From NCBI GenBank assembly GCA_011037195.1, contig JAAEAF010001087.1, forward strand, positions 119,516 to 183,515: a stretch of DNA of 64,000 nt. Reading direction: 5' to 3'. Below, piece after piece: positions 52,719 through 63,422 of this stretch; position 1 is the first letter of the stretch; every line of letters begins with the position of its first letter. The position numbers and the translations under genes were made by a program. This DNA is from Triatoma infestans. Taxonomy: Eukaryota; Arthropoda; Insecta; Hemiptera; Reduviidae. The notes under the pieces were generated by a model. It saw nothing but the letters and a program-made list of their open reading frames with translations. It was not told the origin of the DNA and did no database searches.

Positions 52719-53718
52719 CAAAATCTGGTGTGAAACACTCACACAACTTTCTCTTACTCCAGTACTCAAAATTATAATTGACAAATTTTATAGTTAGTGT
52801 ACCAAATTTAATGAAATTCGTCGAAAAGTGAAAACACTGTCCAGTAAAACTGTCCGGTTTACTAATTTCCTTGAAACTCGGAATTTGGGTCATATATTAA
52901 TTTCTAGTTATTTCAATTTGGATGACAGAATTGTATAATCAACTGTGATAGCATTTTAAAGAAAAACATAACCCCCCTCCCACAAAAGTCCCCTTAAATG
53001 AATTTATCAGGGGAAAAGTTTCAAATAAAAGTTGTAGCTCTTTATATGTATAGTTAACAACGCTGGTTTAAAGAAAATCGTTGGAGCCATTTTCGAGAAA
53101 ATACCAGAAAACTGAAAATTATATTTCAGTAAAAACGCACTTCCGGTTATCTATTTTTTTTCAAACTCGGAATTTCAACAACATATTTAATTCTAATTAA
53201 CATTATTTAGATGACAGAATTGTCTAATATACTGAAACAGCAGTTAAGATGAAAACCTAACCCCACCCCTCCCCCAGAAGTGCCCTTAAATGAATTTTCC
53301 TGGAGAAATGTTTCAAATAAAAGTTGTAGCTCTTTGTATGTGTAGTTGATATAGCAAGTTTAAAGAAAATCTTCGGAGCCATTTTTGAGAAAATTGCAAA
53401 AACGTAAAAAAAACAACTAGTAAAGTGGTACTTCCGGTTGAGGAATATTGACACATAACGCACCGTCAGATCCCATGGTGATACCTAAACGTAATATCAA
53501 GTTTGAACTTTCTACGATTTTTCGTTTTTGAGCTATGCTGTTCACATACATACACACACACAGACACACACACAGACACACACACACACCAGACCATTCG
53601 CTAAAAAACACTTTTTTGGACTCAGGGGACCTCAAAACGGATATTTCCGGTGAAAACTCGATATCGAAAATTTGACACGATTACAATACTTCCTCTTACT
53701 AGGAGTAAGAGAAAGTAA
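52719..53718 (-). repeat. RepA element, inverted, near full length
   Basis: TCTGGTGTGAAACACTCACAC start, three blocks, CA microsatellite (53545-53589), GACTCAGGGGACCTCAAAAC and terminal hairpin CTCTTACTAGGAGTAAGAG (53694-53712). Confidence 0.9.
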
Positions 53719-53799
53719 ACAAGGCAAGAAATTCGATGCAAATTTATGTTGGGGGTTTGTATAATAAATGAAATATTATTAAGGACTTATTTATTCATT

Positions 53800-54083
53800 T
53801 ATTACTTCCTCTTACTTCCTCCTAGTAAGATGAGGAAGTATTTTAATCGTGACAAATTTTCGATATCAAGTTTTTTTACCGGAAAATGCACGTTTTATGG
53901 TCCACTGAGTCCCCCAAAAAATAATTAAATAAAAAGAGTGTTTTTTTTGTTTAGAAAATACTTTATCTGTGACGTAAAAAATTGCAGGAAGTTCAAACTT
54001 CTGTTTAAGTATCACCATGGAATTCGACAGCAAGCTATCTGCTGAAATACCTCAACCGGAAATATCACTTTACTGAGTGTTTA
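53800..54083 (+). repeat. RepA left part
   Basis: ACTTCCTCTTACTTCCTCC start, TTTACCGGAAAATGCACG and ATCACCATGGAATTCGAC. Confidence 0.8.
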
Positions 54084-54085
54084 TT

Positions 54086-54206
54086 TATAGTATTTATGTG
54101 TTGTATGAATAAAAACTCGAACTCATTGGCAGCCTCAAGTCTTTTTTATTTATTTAAATGTTATTAATTAACATTTAGTTATTTCCTTTACGTTTCGGCT
54201 TTCTAC
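54086..54206. mobile_element. FB-D palindrome, left arm, outer part
   Basis: Matches in inverted orientation 56060-56180 (ATAAAAACTCGAACTCATTG; TTATTTCCTTTACGTTTCGG). It breaks off inside hammerhead-like stem II, where a LINE has inserted; the arm continues at 55763. Confidence 0.7.
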
Positions 54207-55745
54207 TACTTCTACTATTGGCGCAACAGGCGCATGTAGCTGGGCTTGGGTCACACTTATGTCCTTCCGCACGCTGTCTTTCCATCTATTCTTGGGACGT
54301 CCCCTTTGCCTTACTCCATCGTATATCTTTTTTGCAATTCTGCAGTCTTCCATCCTCAGGAGGTGTCCAAGCCATCTCAGCCGCTGAATTCTTATCTGCG
54401 CTGACAGGTTTACATCTTTGTAAAGATCATATAATTCCTTATTTTTCCTTCTACGCCAGACACCGTTCTCACATATTCCTCCAAATATTCGTCTCAACAC
54501 TTTTCGCTCAAACCGGTCCAACAGATTTGCTGACGAATTCTTGAGCGTCCATGTTTCAGAGGCGTAAGTGACGACTGGCCTTATAAGGGTTTTGTAGATC
54601 TTTATCTTGGAGGAGCGGCTTACGAGCCGGCTTTTCAGGACTCTGGCAAGTGCAAAATACGCTTTATTCCCAGCAAGGATCCTCTTTCTTATCTCCTCAT
54701 TCTCTTCCACATTTTCGTGTATTGCAGAACCGAGGTATTGGAAGCTGTTTACTGCTTCAAAGAGGTAATCACCAACTACATAATGTTGCGGGCGATGGAC
54801 TGGCATTTTTCTCCTCAGCACGAAAACCTTTGTCTTCTTTTCGTTGACAAAGAGGCCCATCCTCCTTGCTTCATTATCTATTTTTTCAAATGCCTCCTGC
54901 ATACTTAAACGCGATCTCCACAAAATGACAATGTCATCTGCATACGCGAGAACTTGGGTCATTCTGGAAAAAATTGTTCCATTTTGATCCAATCCCGCCC
55001 TTCTGATAACTGCCTGGAGAGCAACATTGAAAAGGAGGGGGGCGATTGGGTCCCCTTGCCTGAGCCCTAACATGATCCGGAACGAGTCTAAAATGCCCTG
55101 CGGGCAGTTTACCTTGCTGAATGTTTCCTGCAGGAGCACTGCGCTAGCTTTATCAGCTTGGACGGGAACCCCATTTCGGTCATCGCAAAATACAGCACCT
55201 TCCTTCGCACAGTATCATAGGCCGCCTTGAAATCTACAAATAGCATCCACATCGTTTTGCCGTGCTTGTACATTTTTTCGCAGGCCTGCCTTAAAATAAA
55301 TATCTGGTCGATTATGGATCTATTGCTGCGGAAGCCTCCTTGATATTCTCCGAGTTTCCTCTCGGCATATGGCAACAACCTATTGTAAATGGCTATGGAG
55401 AATATTTTGTAAGCTGTCGGTAGAAGAGAAATCCCTCTGTAGTTCCCACAATCGGAGGGGTTTCCTTTTTTTTTTATAAATGGGAACAATTAATCCTTCA
55501 CACAATTCTTTTGGCATTTGCTCTTTTTCCTCAAATCTCAGCTACTAGGTCGTGCATTTCTTTTGCCATTTCCTGACCCGCAGCCTTAAAGAATTCGCCT
55601 GCTAACTCATCAGAACCTAGGGATTTATCATCTTTTAGTTTCTCAATGATTTCAACGATATCGTCCGTCAACATTAGGAGGGATTGAGTGTTCTGTAACT
55701 TCCTCACCGCCTAACGAGTGAAATACTTCCGTCCCAGCTTCACCT
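54168..55745 (-). pseudogene. LINE reverse transcriptase (RTE-like), frameshifted
   Basis: Minus-strand frames in order: EIIEKLKDDKSLGSDELAGE, GNPSDCGNYRGISLLPTAYK, EYQGGFRSNRSIIDQIFILR, FVDFKAAYDTVRRKVL (palm Asp), then from 55139 down GLRQGDPIAPLLFNVALQAV and LAYADDIVIL (YADD box), NSFQYLGSAI, YASETWTL, FERKVLRRIFGG and RLRWLGHLLRMEDC. This is the full reverse transcriptase and thumb order of an RTE/CR1-type LINE. Frameshifts near 55530, at an A run (about 55469-55477) and near 55125 inactivate it. The last codons run into the neighbouring FB-D element, so the C-terminus is foreign. Endonuclease is missing. Confidence 0.85.
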
Positions 55746-55762
55746 GGCGCAAGGTGAAAAGG

Positions 55763-56180
55763 CATTTCACATGCCATTATCAAAAAGTTTTCTTTATAAT
55801 AAGACAATACATTATATCTTATTTCGTAATATGAAAAATTTATATCACTATTTGTTGTATGCTTTAGTTATTGAATATATATATGCTAGTTTGTTATCAG
55901 AGTTTTATTTTCTTCATTAGTATGGTATTTTATTTTTTCTATTATAGTTTAATTTCTTTTGAAGTGAATGTGAACTGCGTTTGGATAGTTGAGGATGTAT
56001 TTTTACCTCGATACAAATTTTTCATTGTCTTATTATAAAGAAAACCTTTTTGATAATGGCATGTGAAATGCCGAAACGTAAAGGAAATAACTAATATAAT
56101 TAATAACATTTAAATAAATAAAAATAACTTAAGAATGTCAATGGGTTCGAGTTTTTATTCATAAAACACATAAATATTAT
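55763..56180. mobile_element. FB-D palindrome, remainder with hammerhead-like motif
   Basis: GGCATTTCACATGCCATTATC (55763-55783) is the other half of the left-arm motif. The right-arm motif at about 56045-56080 reads in order CCTTT, TTGATAAT, GGCA/TGCC stem with GTGAAA loop, GAAACGTA, AAGG. Stem I and II pair well; the core differs from CTGANGA at two conserved bases. Confidence 0.65.
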
Positions 56181-56189
56181 AAATAAAGT

Positions 56190-57290
56190 AAAATTGAACA
56201 TGGATGCCCATAGGTTGCCTAAGATGTGCTTTTTAAGTTTAGTTTACTTGGATGAAAAAAATATGGGATCACCACATAATTGGTTCTCACATCTAAGATA
56301 CTATCTAACACTTATTGGCTATGAGCACCTTGTTCATCAAACTCCATCTTTTATTATGTATCATAAGAAGGACATGCTGGACGCTTTTCGTAATTACCTT
56401 CTAAGTAAAGATATAGACGTAATACTAAATTCCAGGTTTAATGAATATTACAGAATAATCAGCCCACTTGGTAATAGTAATTCCTCCTTTTTGCACTTTG
56501 ATTGCCACATTGAAAAAATTAGAGTTATGACCCAAATCCGGATGATGTCAAAAAAATTCCCTAGAATCATAGTTAATGGTCAGAGATTACAATTTTCCCC
56601 AGAAGAACTTTGTGGTTCATGTGGTGCTGGCCTTGACGACCTGTCATTACTTATTTGAATGTCCCGCTTTGAATACTGTTAGACACAAATTTATAGATAA
56701 ATATATCAAGCATGTCTCGAATTATTCCACACTTGAATTTTTAGAGCAAGTAGTCTCCGTTAATTCCACAACCAAACTGACAGATATATTTTTATTTGTT
56801 GTAAACTCTCTTAAAATAAAAAATAAGTGAATTTAATACTCAACTGTCTGTTTCTATCACAACTACATAAGTATTATTTTGTAATTTCTTATTCAGAGAA
56901 TTTTATTTTATTTACTTTTTGTTTTGTTTAATTTCTTTCATCACAGTTTTCTATTAATTTATTAAGAATAATTTAACTTGCTTAATGATAATTTTATTTT
57001 GCTATACTTTATTATATGTCTGAACTTCATTGATAACAATGTGTAGATAAGATGTTTTATTTAAGATATTCTTCTATGCGAATTTTTTCAGTTTTAATTG
57101 TTACTTTCTTTTAGTATTTTATTTTCTTACTTTATGATTCATTATGTTTATAGTTTTATATTAGATTAGATTTATTTTTTGGGTTTGGTTTTTCATATTT
57201 TTTTTTTTATTATAATGTTGCAACTCCTTTGCCAACAGATTGTATATTTGAGTGCAAATAAATATATAATAATAATAATAAATAAATTAA
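56190..57290 (+). pseudogene. Jockey-like LINE, C-terminal part and 3' end
   Basis: The frame from 56194 reads WFSHLRYYLTLIGYEHL, then HFDCHIEKIRVMTQIRMMSK and FPRIIVNGQRLQF.PEELC. The QIR..PK.YPRI..NG segment before a CCHC knuckle is typical of Jockey-like LINEs. The knuckle CGSCGAGLDD..HYLFECPAL is split between two frames by a frameshift near 56635. The second frame ends at 56830. The 3' UTR ends with ATAATA repeats (57259-57290). 5'-truncated and dead. Confidence 0.7.
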
Positions 57291-57344
57291 AATAAAACAG
57301 CCAATATATATATTAAAAAAAAAAAAAACCATAACCACTATGAA

Positions 57345-57770
57345 TGTTTATTTTTTTTTTTGACAAGTTTTTTGTGATTTCGGAAAACTAGTCCAACAAT
57401 TTTCTTTAAACTCATATATCATTACATATATAAAGAGCACAACTTTATTTGAAACATTTTTCTGGGTAAAGTCATTTAAGGTGTTTTTTTTTTTTTTTTT
57501 TTTTTTTTGGTGCGGAAGTGGGGTGTTTTTTTTTTCCTCTAAAGTATTATATTACGTGATCATACAATTCTATTATCTAAACAACTATTAATTAAAAATA
57601 AATAAATTACCAAAATTCCGTGTTTCATGTAAATTCGTAACCGAAATGCGTTTTGACAGAGGGTTTTTTTTTTTTCAGTTTTCGTGTTATTTTTTTCCAT
57701 TAAAAATACCGACGAGATATTAAAGAGGAGTCAGAAAAAGTTTTGTGAGTGTATCACATCAGATTTTTTT
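57345..57770 (+). repeat. RepA element, internally shortened
   Basis: TTTGAAACATTTTTCTGGG, AAATTCCGTGTTTCATG and right end TTGTGAGTGTATCACATC. Confidence 0.75.
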
Positions 57771-57892
57771 TTATTTTTTATTTTTTTTTAATTATAAATT
57801 AAAAAGTCCACAGTCTACACACAATAATTATATTATTAAAATTTGTAAAAGAAACTAAATACTATAAATTTGTTGAATAATCGGTCAAGAAA

Positions 57893-58625
57893 AAAAAAAA
57901 AAAAAAAAAAAATGTAATTATGCCAACGTTTCGACATAGTTTCCTGTCTTTATCAAAGGCTTTAATATTACGAGTGGTTTCAGGTGTGTAGTGTGCAACC
58001 CAAGTTTCATATCCAGTAATGATGGAGCGGAGAAATTCATCTCCAGAAGTTTGTAGCGTCTCAAAAACTCTTGCCCGACCTTGAATATTTCACACTTAGC
58101 GGGAGATTGGATTGACATTTTTCACGAAACGTATTGTCGCGTCGACAGTTCTCAACGTACTGACCTCTAACCGGTCTCGTTGCGGAAGGGAGGAATCAGG
58201 CTACACGACAATGTAGCCAACATGTCGAAAACAAAATCCCTCCGGCCGTGAGAGCCTCAGTACACTTACTTTCTGGACATGCCTCGTATATAAAGTTGTG
58301 ATGATATGTAGAAAGCATTTTTAAACATACCCATTTTTTGTTACATCGCAGTAACATAAAATGGAAAATTAATAGTTTACTCTAGTGTCTTGCCTTATTA
58401 AATCATCAACAGAAAAAATAATGCATCTACATTAAGACAAGACACATTAATAACTCTTAATTTTCCTTTTTTTTTTTTTTATTTTTTTTTTTTATGTTTT
58501 TGCGATGTAACAAATGTATAATGTTTAAAAATTCTTTCTCCACATCTTCAAGACTTTCTATAATATTAAAGCCCTTGATAAAGACAGGAAACTCTGTTAA
58601 AACGTTGGCAAAATTGAATGTTTTA
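57893..58625. mobile_element. FB4 palindrome, copy 2, carrying a mariner relic
   Basis: Left arm GCCAACGTTTCGACATAG (57921-57938) against right arm ACTCTGTTAAAACGTTGGC (58590-58608); both have TCCTGTCTTTATCAA or its complement. Hammerhead-like order with core TTGATAAA and GAC/GTC stem II. The arms are held apart by the mariner remnant. Confidence 0.6.
57970..58290 (-). pseudogene. mariner transposase remnant, internally deleted
   Basis: Read on the minus strand from 58290: a terminus-like ACGAGGCATGTCCAGAAAGT, a possible start MSIQSPAKCEIFKV, and then, in another frame, GDEFLRSIITGYETWVAHYT with PETT. The last is the mariner signature around the second catalytic Asp (TGDETWVHHYTPE), with that Asp changed to Tyr. 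Most of the transposase between start and this motif is deleted, and the element ends inside FB4. Confidence 0.75.
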
Positions 58626-58639
58626 AATTCGATGTTGAG

Positions 58640-59002
58640 GTTTGGTCATACAAAAAAACTATTTTTAAATTTCTACCGACGTTTTAGCAAATTTATTGCC
58701 TTCTTCAGAGACTGTACAAAAGTTTTAATACAAATAAATAAAAAAAAAATAGAAAAACAACATAAATTATAAACTTAAAATAAATATTTTAATAAAATAA
58801 TTTTTTTTTAAATAAACTATATAAATAAACTAAAAAAAAGTATGATCTGTACAGCTCATTGAAATTTATTTTAAACGATTGTTTTAGAACACATCAATAT
58901 TAAACTAAATCAAAACTATTGAACGTTTGAGAATATGTGGCATATATAAGAGTAAAGTATGGCATATATAAAAGTAAAGTATACATGGTTATATATTGAT
59001 AT
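58640..59002. other. FB5-like arm and AT-rich DNA
   Basis: CTACCGACGTTTTAGCAAAT..CCTTCTTCAGAG (58671-58706), complement of a hammerhead-like arm with core CTGAAGA, stem GGC/GCT and AAAACGTC. No second arm was found. Confidence 0.4.
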
Positions 59003-59714
59003 TGTAATGACACAGCAATGTCAAAGCCTTCACAAAATATAACAAAAGGAATAATTTATAACTAGTGGCCCCACAGCTGGCCGCTGCCTTTTCAATACAA
59101 AGGTATCAAAGACAAGCACCGATAAAGCCATGTCTATTGAACAGAAGCCACCTGGTCTTTGAAAGTCGCCGATGGGGCGACCAAATCTGGCCACTGACCT
59201 GAATCACTGGTCGCCGACCTAACCAAGGTCGCACGCTACTAGAGATGTCTTAGTGTGAGAACTTACTTACACACTTGACAGTGTGTGAGTAAGACTAATA
59301 TAAACTTCGCCCCACTGGAAGAGGGGATCATTATATCATCATCATTATACCAGTAGCCACATCATTATATCAGTATCATTTTACAGCAGCAGTTATACTT
59401 GAGTTCCGAGCGCGTCCCTATACAAGGTTTTACTTATAATTATTTTCATAGTTGTGCATATTAGTTTATTTATTATAATCATTTTAAATTATTTGTTATT
59501 TAACTCTTAAAATTATTTATTTACTTTTATCAAATCATATTAATTGTAGTTACCATTAGGCTCATTCAAATTATTGTTAAAATATATTCTATTTTTATAA
59601 ATTCAGTGTTAGTAATTCAAGCAATAACTCTCTAAACTAACTTCCGCCTAATAAATCCCTCTTCAAGACATCTAACTTCATACCTCAGGAATCACGACAA
59701 TTGATTCCACTACA
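59003..59714 (+). mobile_element. LTR-like repeat J, first copy
   Basis: Starts TGTAATG and ends CACTACA (CATTACA in the second copy), matching inverted ends as in LTRs. About 550 bp recur at 60539-61080. No coding domain lies between them. Confidence 0.6.
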
Positions 59715-59870
59715 CTTCCTAGGTGCCCCTACAGCTCACTGTCCGGTGATAGACAGTGTTGTATGTAACGAAAGAACACTGTCCGGAGGCCGGAAGTGCA
59801 CTTAGAAGGCTCCGGGCGCCAACGACCATAGATGTTGAGGCGCCCTAAATTAAAAAGAGTATAGAGTAAT
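59715..59870 (+). mobile_element. SINE-B copy 2, 3' part
   Basis: ACACTGTCCGGAGGCCGGAA and the tail CGGGCGCCAACGACCATAG then CGCCCTAAATT, as in 23432-23662; the tRNA-like head is missing. Confidence 0.75.
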
Positions 59871-60479
59871 ATAAGGATTATAGCCAAATTTATGACCAAT
59901 GTGTGGAGGTGAATGGAAATGCCAAACAAATCAAGAGCTGTACGAAATCATTTATGTAAGTAGATGTCATCAAATTTATTAAACTGGGAAGAATGTCCAG
60001 AATCTCTGCTTTGGTGGACCTGGCTTGTGGAATGGATGATGAAGGATGGCGAAATTCCAAAAAAAAGCGCAGATGAATAAATTCCTAACTACCTTGAAAA
60101 TGGTACGTCGTAGCTAAATTTGGCTATCTTTCAAATCCGAATAGTTACCTGCTACTGACGAGATCTTTAAAATGATGTATAATACGGAGTCCATATTCCA
60201 AACCATCACTGGGGAGTTAGCTGTATGGTTACCATAATGTTTAAAATTAATTTTGAATATAGATTAATGGCAATCCTCTCGTGTTATAATATCATTTTAA
60301 AGACCTCGTCAATAGCTTTCTCTTGAGTACAAGTACTCAAGTACTTTTTTGCTCAGTTTTTTTAGTATTTTTAGCACTCAAGTGCCTCCTACTCTGACTT
60401 TACTCTATTGAAATTTTTGACCCCAGATTTCATTTGAAATATCAATTTACTTATGAAGCACTATAATTCTTTTCTACGG
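59871..60479. other. No feature recognised
   Basis: Between the two J repeats; no retroviral-type domain seen. Confidence 0.4.
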
Positions 60480-60538
60480 GTGGTTCACAAGCTTACACTC
60501 GCCTGGGTGCCGGGTCATGCGGGGTTCCTTGGCAACCC
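60480..60538 (+). pseudogene. LINE RNase H fragment
   Basis: A 20-codon stretch reads HKLTLAWVPGHAGFLGNP, the last RNase H motif of I/Jockey-type LINEs. It is cut by repeat J at 60539, which must have come later. Confidence 0.65.
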
Positions 60539-61080
60539 ACCTGGTCTTTGAAAGTCGCCGAGGGGCGACCAAATCTGGCCACTGACCTGAATCACTGGTC
60601 GCCGACCTAACCAAGGACGCACGCTACTAGAGAACTTTCTTACACACTTGACAGTGTGTGAGCAAGACTAATATAAACTTCGGAAGAGGGGATCATTATA
60701 TCATTCATCATTATACGAGTAGCCATATCATTATATCAGTATCATTTTACAGCAACAGTTATACATGAGTTCCGCGCGCGTCCCTATACAAGGTTTATCT
60801 TATAATCATTTTCATAGTTGTGCATATTAGTTTATTTATTATAATCATTTTAAATTATTTGTTATTTAACTCTGAAAATTATTTATTTACTTTTATCAAA
60901 TCATATTAATTGTAGTTACCATTAGGCTCATTCATATTATTGTTAAAATATATTCTATTTTTATAAATTCAGTGTTAGTAATTCAAGCAATAACTCTCTA
61001 AACTAACTTCCACTTAATAAATCCCTCTTCAAGACATCTAACTTCATACCTCAGGAATCACGACAATTGATTCCATTACA
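60539..61080 (+). mobile_element. LTR-like repeat J, second copy, 5'-truncated
   Basis: ACCTGGTCTTTGAAAGTCGC to GATTCCATTACA, closely matching about 59152-59714 with small indels. Confidence 0.65.
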
Positions 61081-61411
61081 ATATTTAAATTTTCAAACAA
61101 AACCAATAAAAATTTCTCACTTTAATTTTGGGTACAAATTTTATAAAAATATACATTATTTTGTAATAGTGGGCATAAAAACATCAAAGAAATGCCGCGC
61201 TGCTATTCTCTACAAGAGCAGTAACACACAATATGGAATATAGTGGTATTGAGCCTATCAGGATTAACTTGTTTTAATATCTGTTCATCTACTTAAATTT
61301 TTCCTATATTTTAATGTAAAATCCAAATAAAATTTACAATTAATTAAAAGCAAAAATAATTTAAAATTAATGTGTAATTAATTAACAATATATACGTAAT
61401 TTAAAAAAAAA
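61081..61411. other. No feature recognised
   Basis: AT-rich. Confidence 0.4.
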
Positions 61412-62156
61412 AAAAATCTGGTGTGAAACACTCACACAACTTTTCTCTTACACCAGTCTCAAAATTATAATTGACAAATTTTATAGTTTGTGTACAAATT
61501 TAATGAAATTCGTCGAAAACTAAAAAAACTGTTCAGTAAAAGCGCACTTCCGGTTTACTAATTTTCTTGAAACTCGGAATTTTGGCCATCTATTTATTTC
61601 TAATTAATTTTGTTTGGATGATAGAATTGTATAATCAACTATGATAGCACTTTAGAGAAAAACATAACCCCACCCATCCTCCAAAAGTGCCTTAAGTGAA
61701 TTTTCCCAGAGAAAGTTTTAAATAAAAGTTGTAGATCTTTGTATGTTTAGTTTATATACGAAGTTTCAAGAAAATCGTCCCGAGTATTTTTGAGAAAAAC
61801 GCGAAAAAGTGAAAAAAAAAAAATCATTTAGTGGTTATCCGATTTTCTTGAAACTCAGAATTTCAACAACCTATTCAATTCTAATTAATATTGTTTAGAT
61901 GATAGAATTGTTTAATAAACTGGAATAGCACTTTAGATGAAAACCTAACCTCACCCCCCTAAATAAAAGTTGTAGCAAGTAAAGTGTTAGCAAAAAAAAA
62001 AAAAAAAAAAAAACCAGCAAGTAAAGTGGTAGTTCCGGTTGAGGAAGTTTTGACAGATGACCCACAGTCAGATGCCATGGTGATACCTAAACGAAATCAA
62101 GTTTCAACTTTCTACGGTTTTTTTTTTGAGCTATGCTGTTCACATACACACATACA

Positions 62157-62189
<33 letters not shown>

Positions 62190-62312
62190 ATTTGCTGCTA
62201 AAAACCACTTTTTTGGACTCAGGGGACCTCAAAACGGATATTTCCGGTGATAACTCGATATCGAAAATCTGACACGATTACAATACTTCCTCTTACTAGG
62301 AGAAAAGATAAA
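61412..62312 (-). repeat. RepA element, inverted
   Basis: TCTGGTGTGAAACACTCACAC, three blocks (the middle one shortened), CA microsatellite (62158-62188), terminal CTCTTACTAGGAGAAAAG. Confidence 0.88.
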
Positions 62313-62439
62313 GTAAAAAAAAAAAAGAAGTAACCTCGCAAAACTGTGGCGGTCTTACGGGGTTCTTGGAAAAAAGTGAAACAATATGTTAATGTGAAAT
62401 CCGTGGTGTTTTTTAATGGAAAAAAGCAGAATACTGAAA

Positions 62440-62790
62440 AAAAAAAAAACCTGTTCAGTAAAAATGCACTTCCGGTTTACCGATTTTCTTCAAATTCGTA
62501 ATTACGACAATCATATTTTAACACTAATTATTATTATTTAGATAATAAAATTGACATAATTAAAAATAGCAATTTAGTGGGTAAAATTACACCAACCGCT
62601 CTACCATAGACTTCATTAAATGAATTTATCCCGGAGAAATGTTACAAATAACGTGTAATTGACGTGAAAAAAAAAAAAAAAAAAAAAAAGGAAAAATCCA
62701 TTTAGTTAAGTGTTACTTGCGGTTGATGGCTTTTTTTATTTAAAACCTAATTGTCCGGGTCCCCATGTTAGCAATTAAACTAAATTTTGG
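62440..62790 (-). repeat. Diverged RepA-related copy
   Basis: CTGTTCAGTAAAAATGCACTT, CCGGTTTACCGATTTTCTTC and TTATCCCGGAGAAATGTTAC keep RepA antisense order. Confidence 0.65.
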
Positions 62791-62890
62791 GTACATTAAG
62801 AACCTAAACTTAGAATATTCTATAGATATCAGATATCCCTGTTTTTAAAAATGTATTATAAAATTATGTAAATAATAATATTATAAATAT

Positions 62891-63183
62891 TGTGGCAAGC
62901 TGGTAAAATAGGTATATTTGGAATCATGTGTGTTTTATACACATGGTTGGTTAGTTTAAATAATAAAATAATTACAAAAGAAGGGAGAAAGAAATACGAT
63001 TTTGAGTTAGTTCATCTGTGTGTTTGATGTGAGCGTATTTGTTTGTATGTGTACTCTGAGTAGTGGAAATAAAGATATTGGAAGTTGTAGCTCTGGAGTG
63101 GTTTTTATTGTAGACTAATTATGTTTACTTTATTAGTCTAGATGTGCTAGCTAGTAAAGTACGCCCACCGCGAGCACGTAACA
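62891..63183 (+). mobile_element. 5' LTR of a retrotransposon running off the right edge
   Basis: Starts TGTGGCAAGCTGG, ends GAGCACGTAACA, and contains AATAAAG (63069-63075) as a polyadenylation signal. Position directly before a likely primer-binding site and an ORF supports a 5' LTR. The matching 3' LTR would lie outside the window. Confidence 0.6.
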
Positions 63184-63185
63184 AC

Positions 63186-63208
63186 TGGTGTGTCAGAAGT
63201 AGTGGGAT
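63186..63208 (+). promoter_or_regulatory. Probable primer-binding site
   Basis: TGGTGTGTCAGAAG followed by TAGTGGGAT resembles the complement of a tRNA-Leu 3' end (TGGTGTCAGAAGTGGGAT as I know the type) with small insertions. Confidence 0.45.
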
Positions 63209-63422
63209 AGATACGGCAGATCCAGGAGAAGGTACTGTTGAACATTAAATAATATTGCTTTACATAGAAACATGATCGGGCATGAAAGAATTTGCGAAAT
63301 TACTTCAAAATTGCCGCGAAGAATTTCATAAACAAATAAACGCATTACTATTAATTGTAGTAAAGAAGAGTTAATAGTGGACAGAAAAAAATATTAACCT
63401 CTGTCACAATGTCGAAAAAAAA

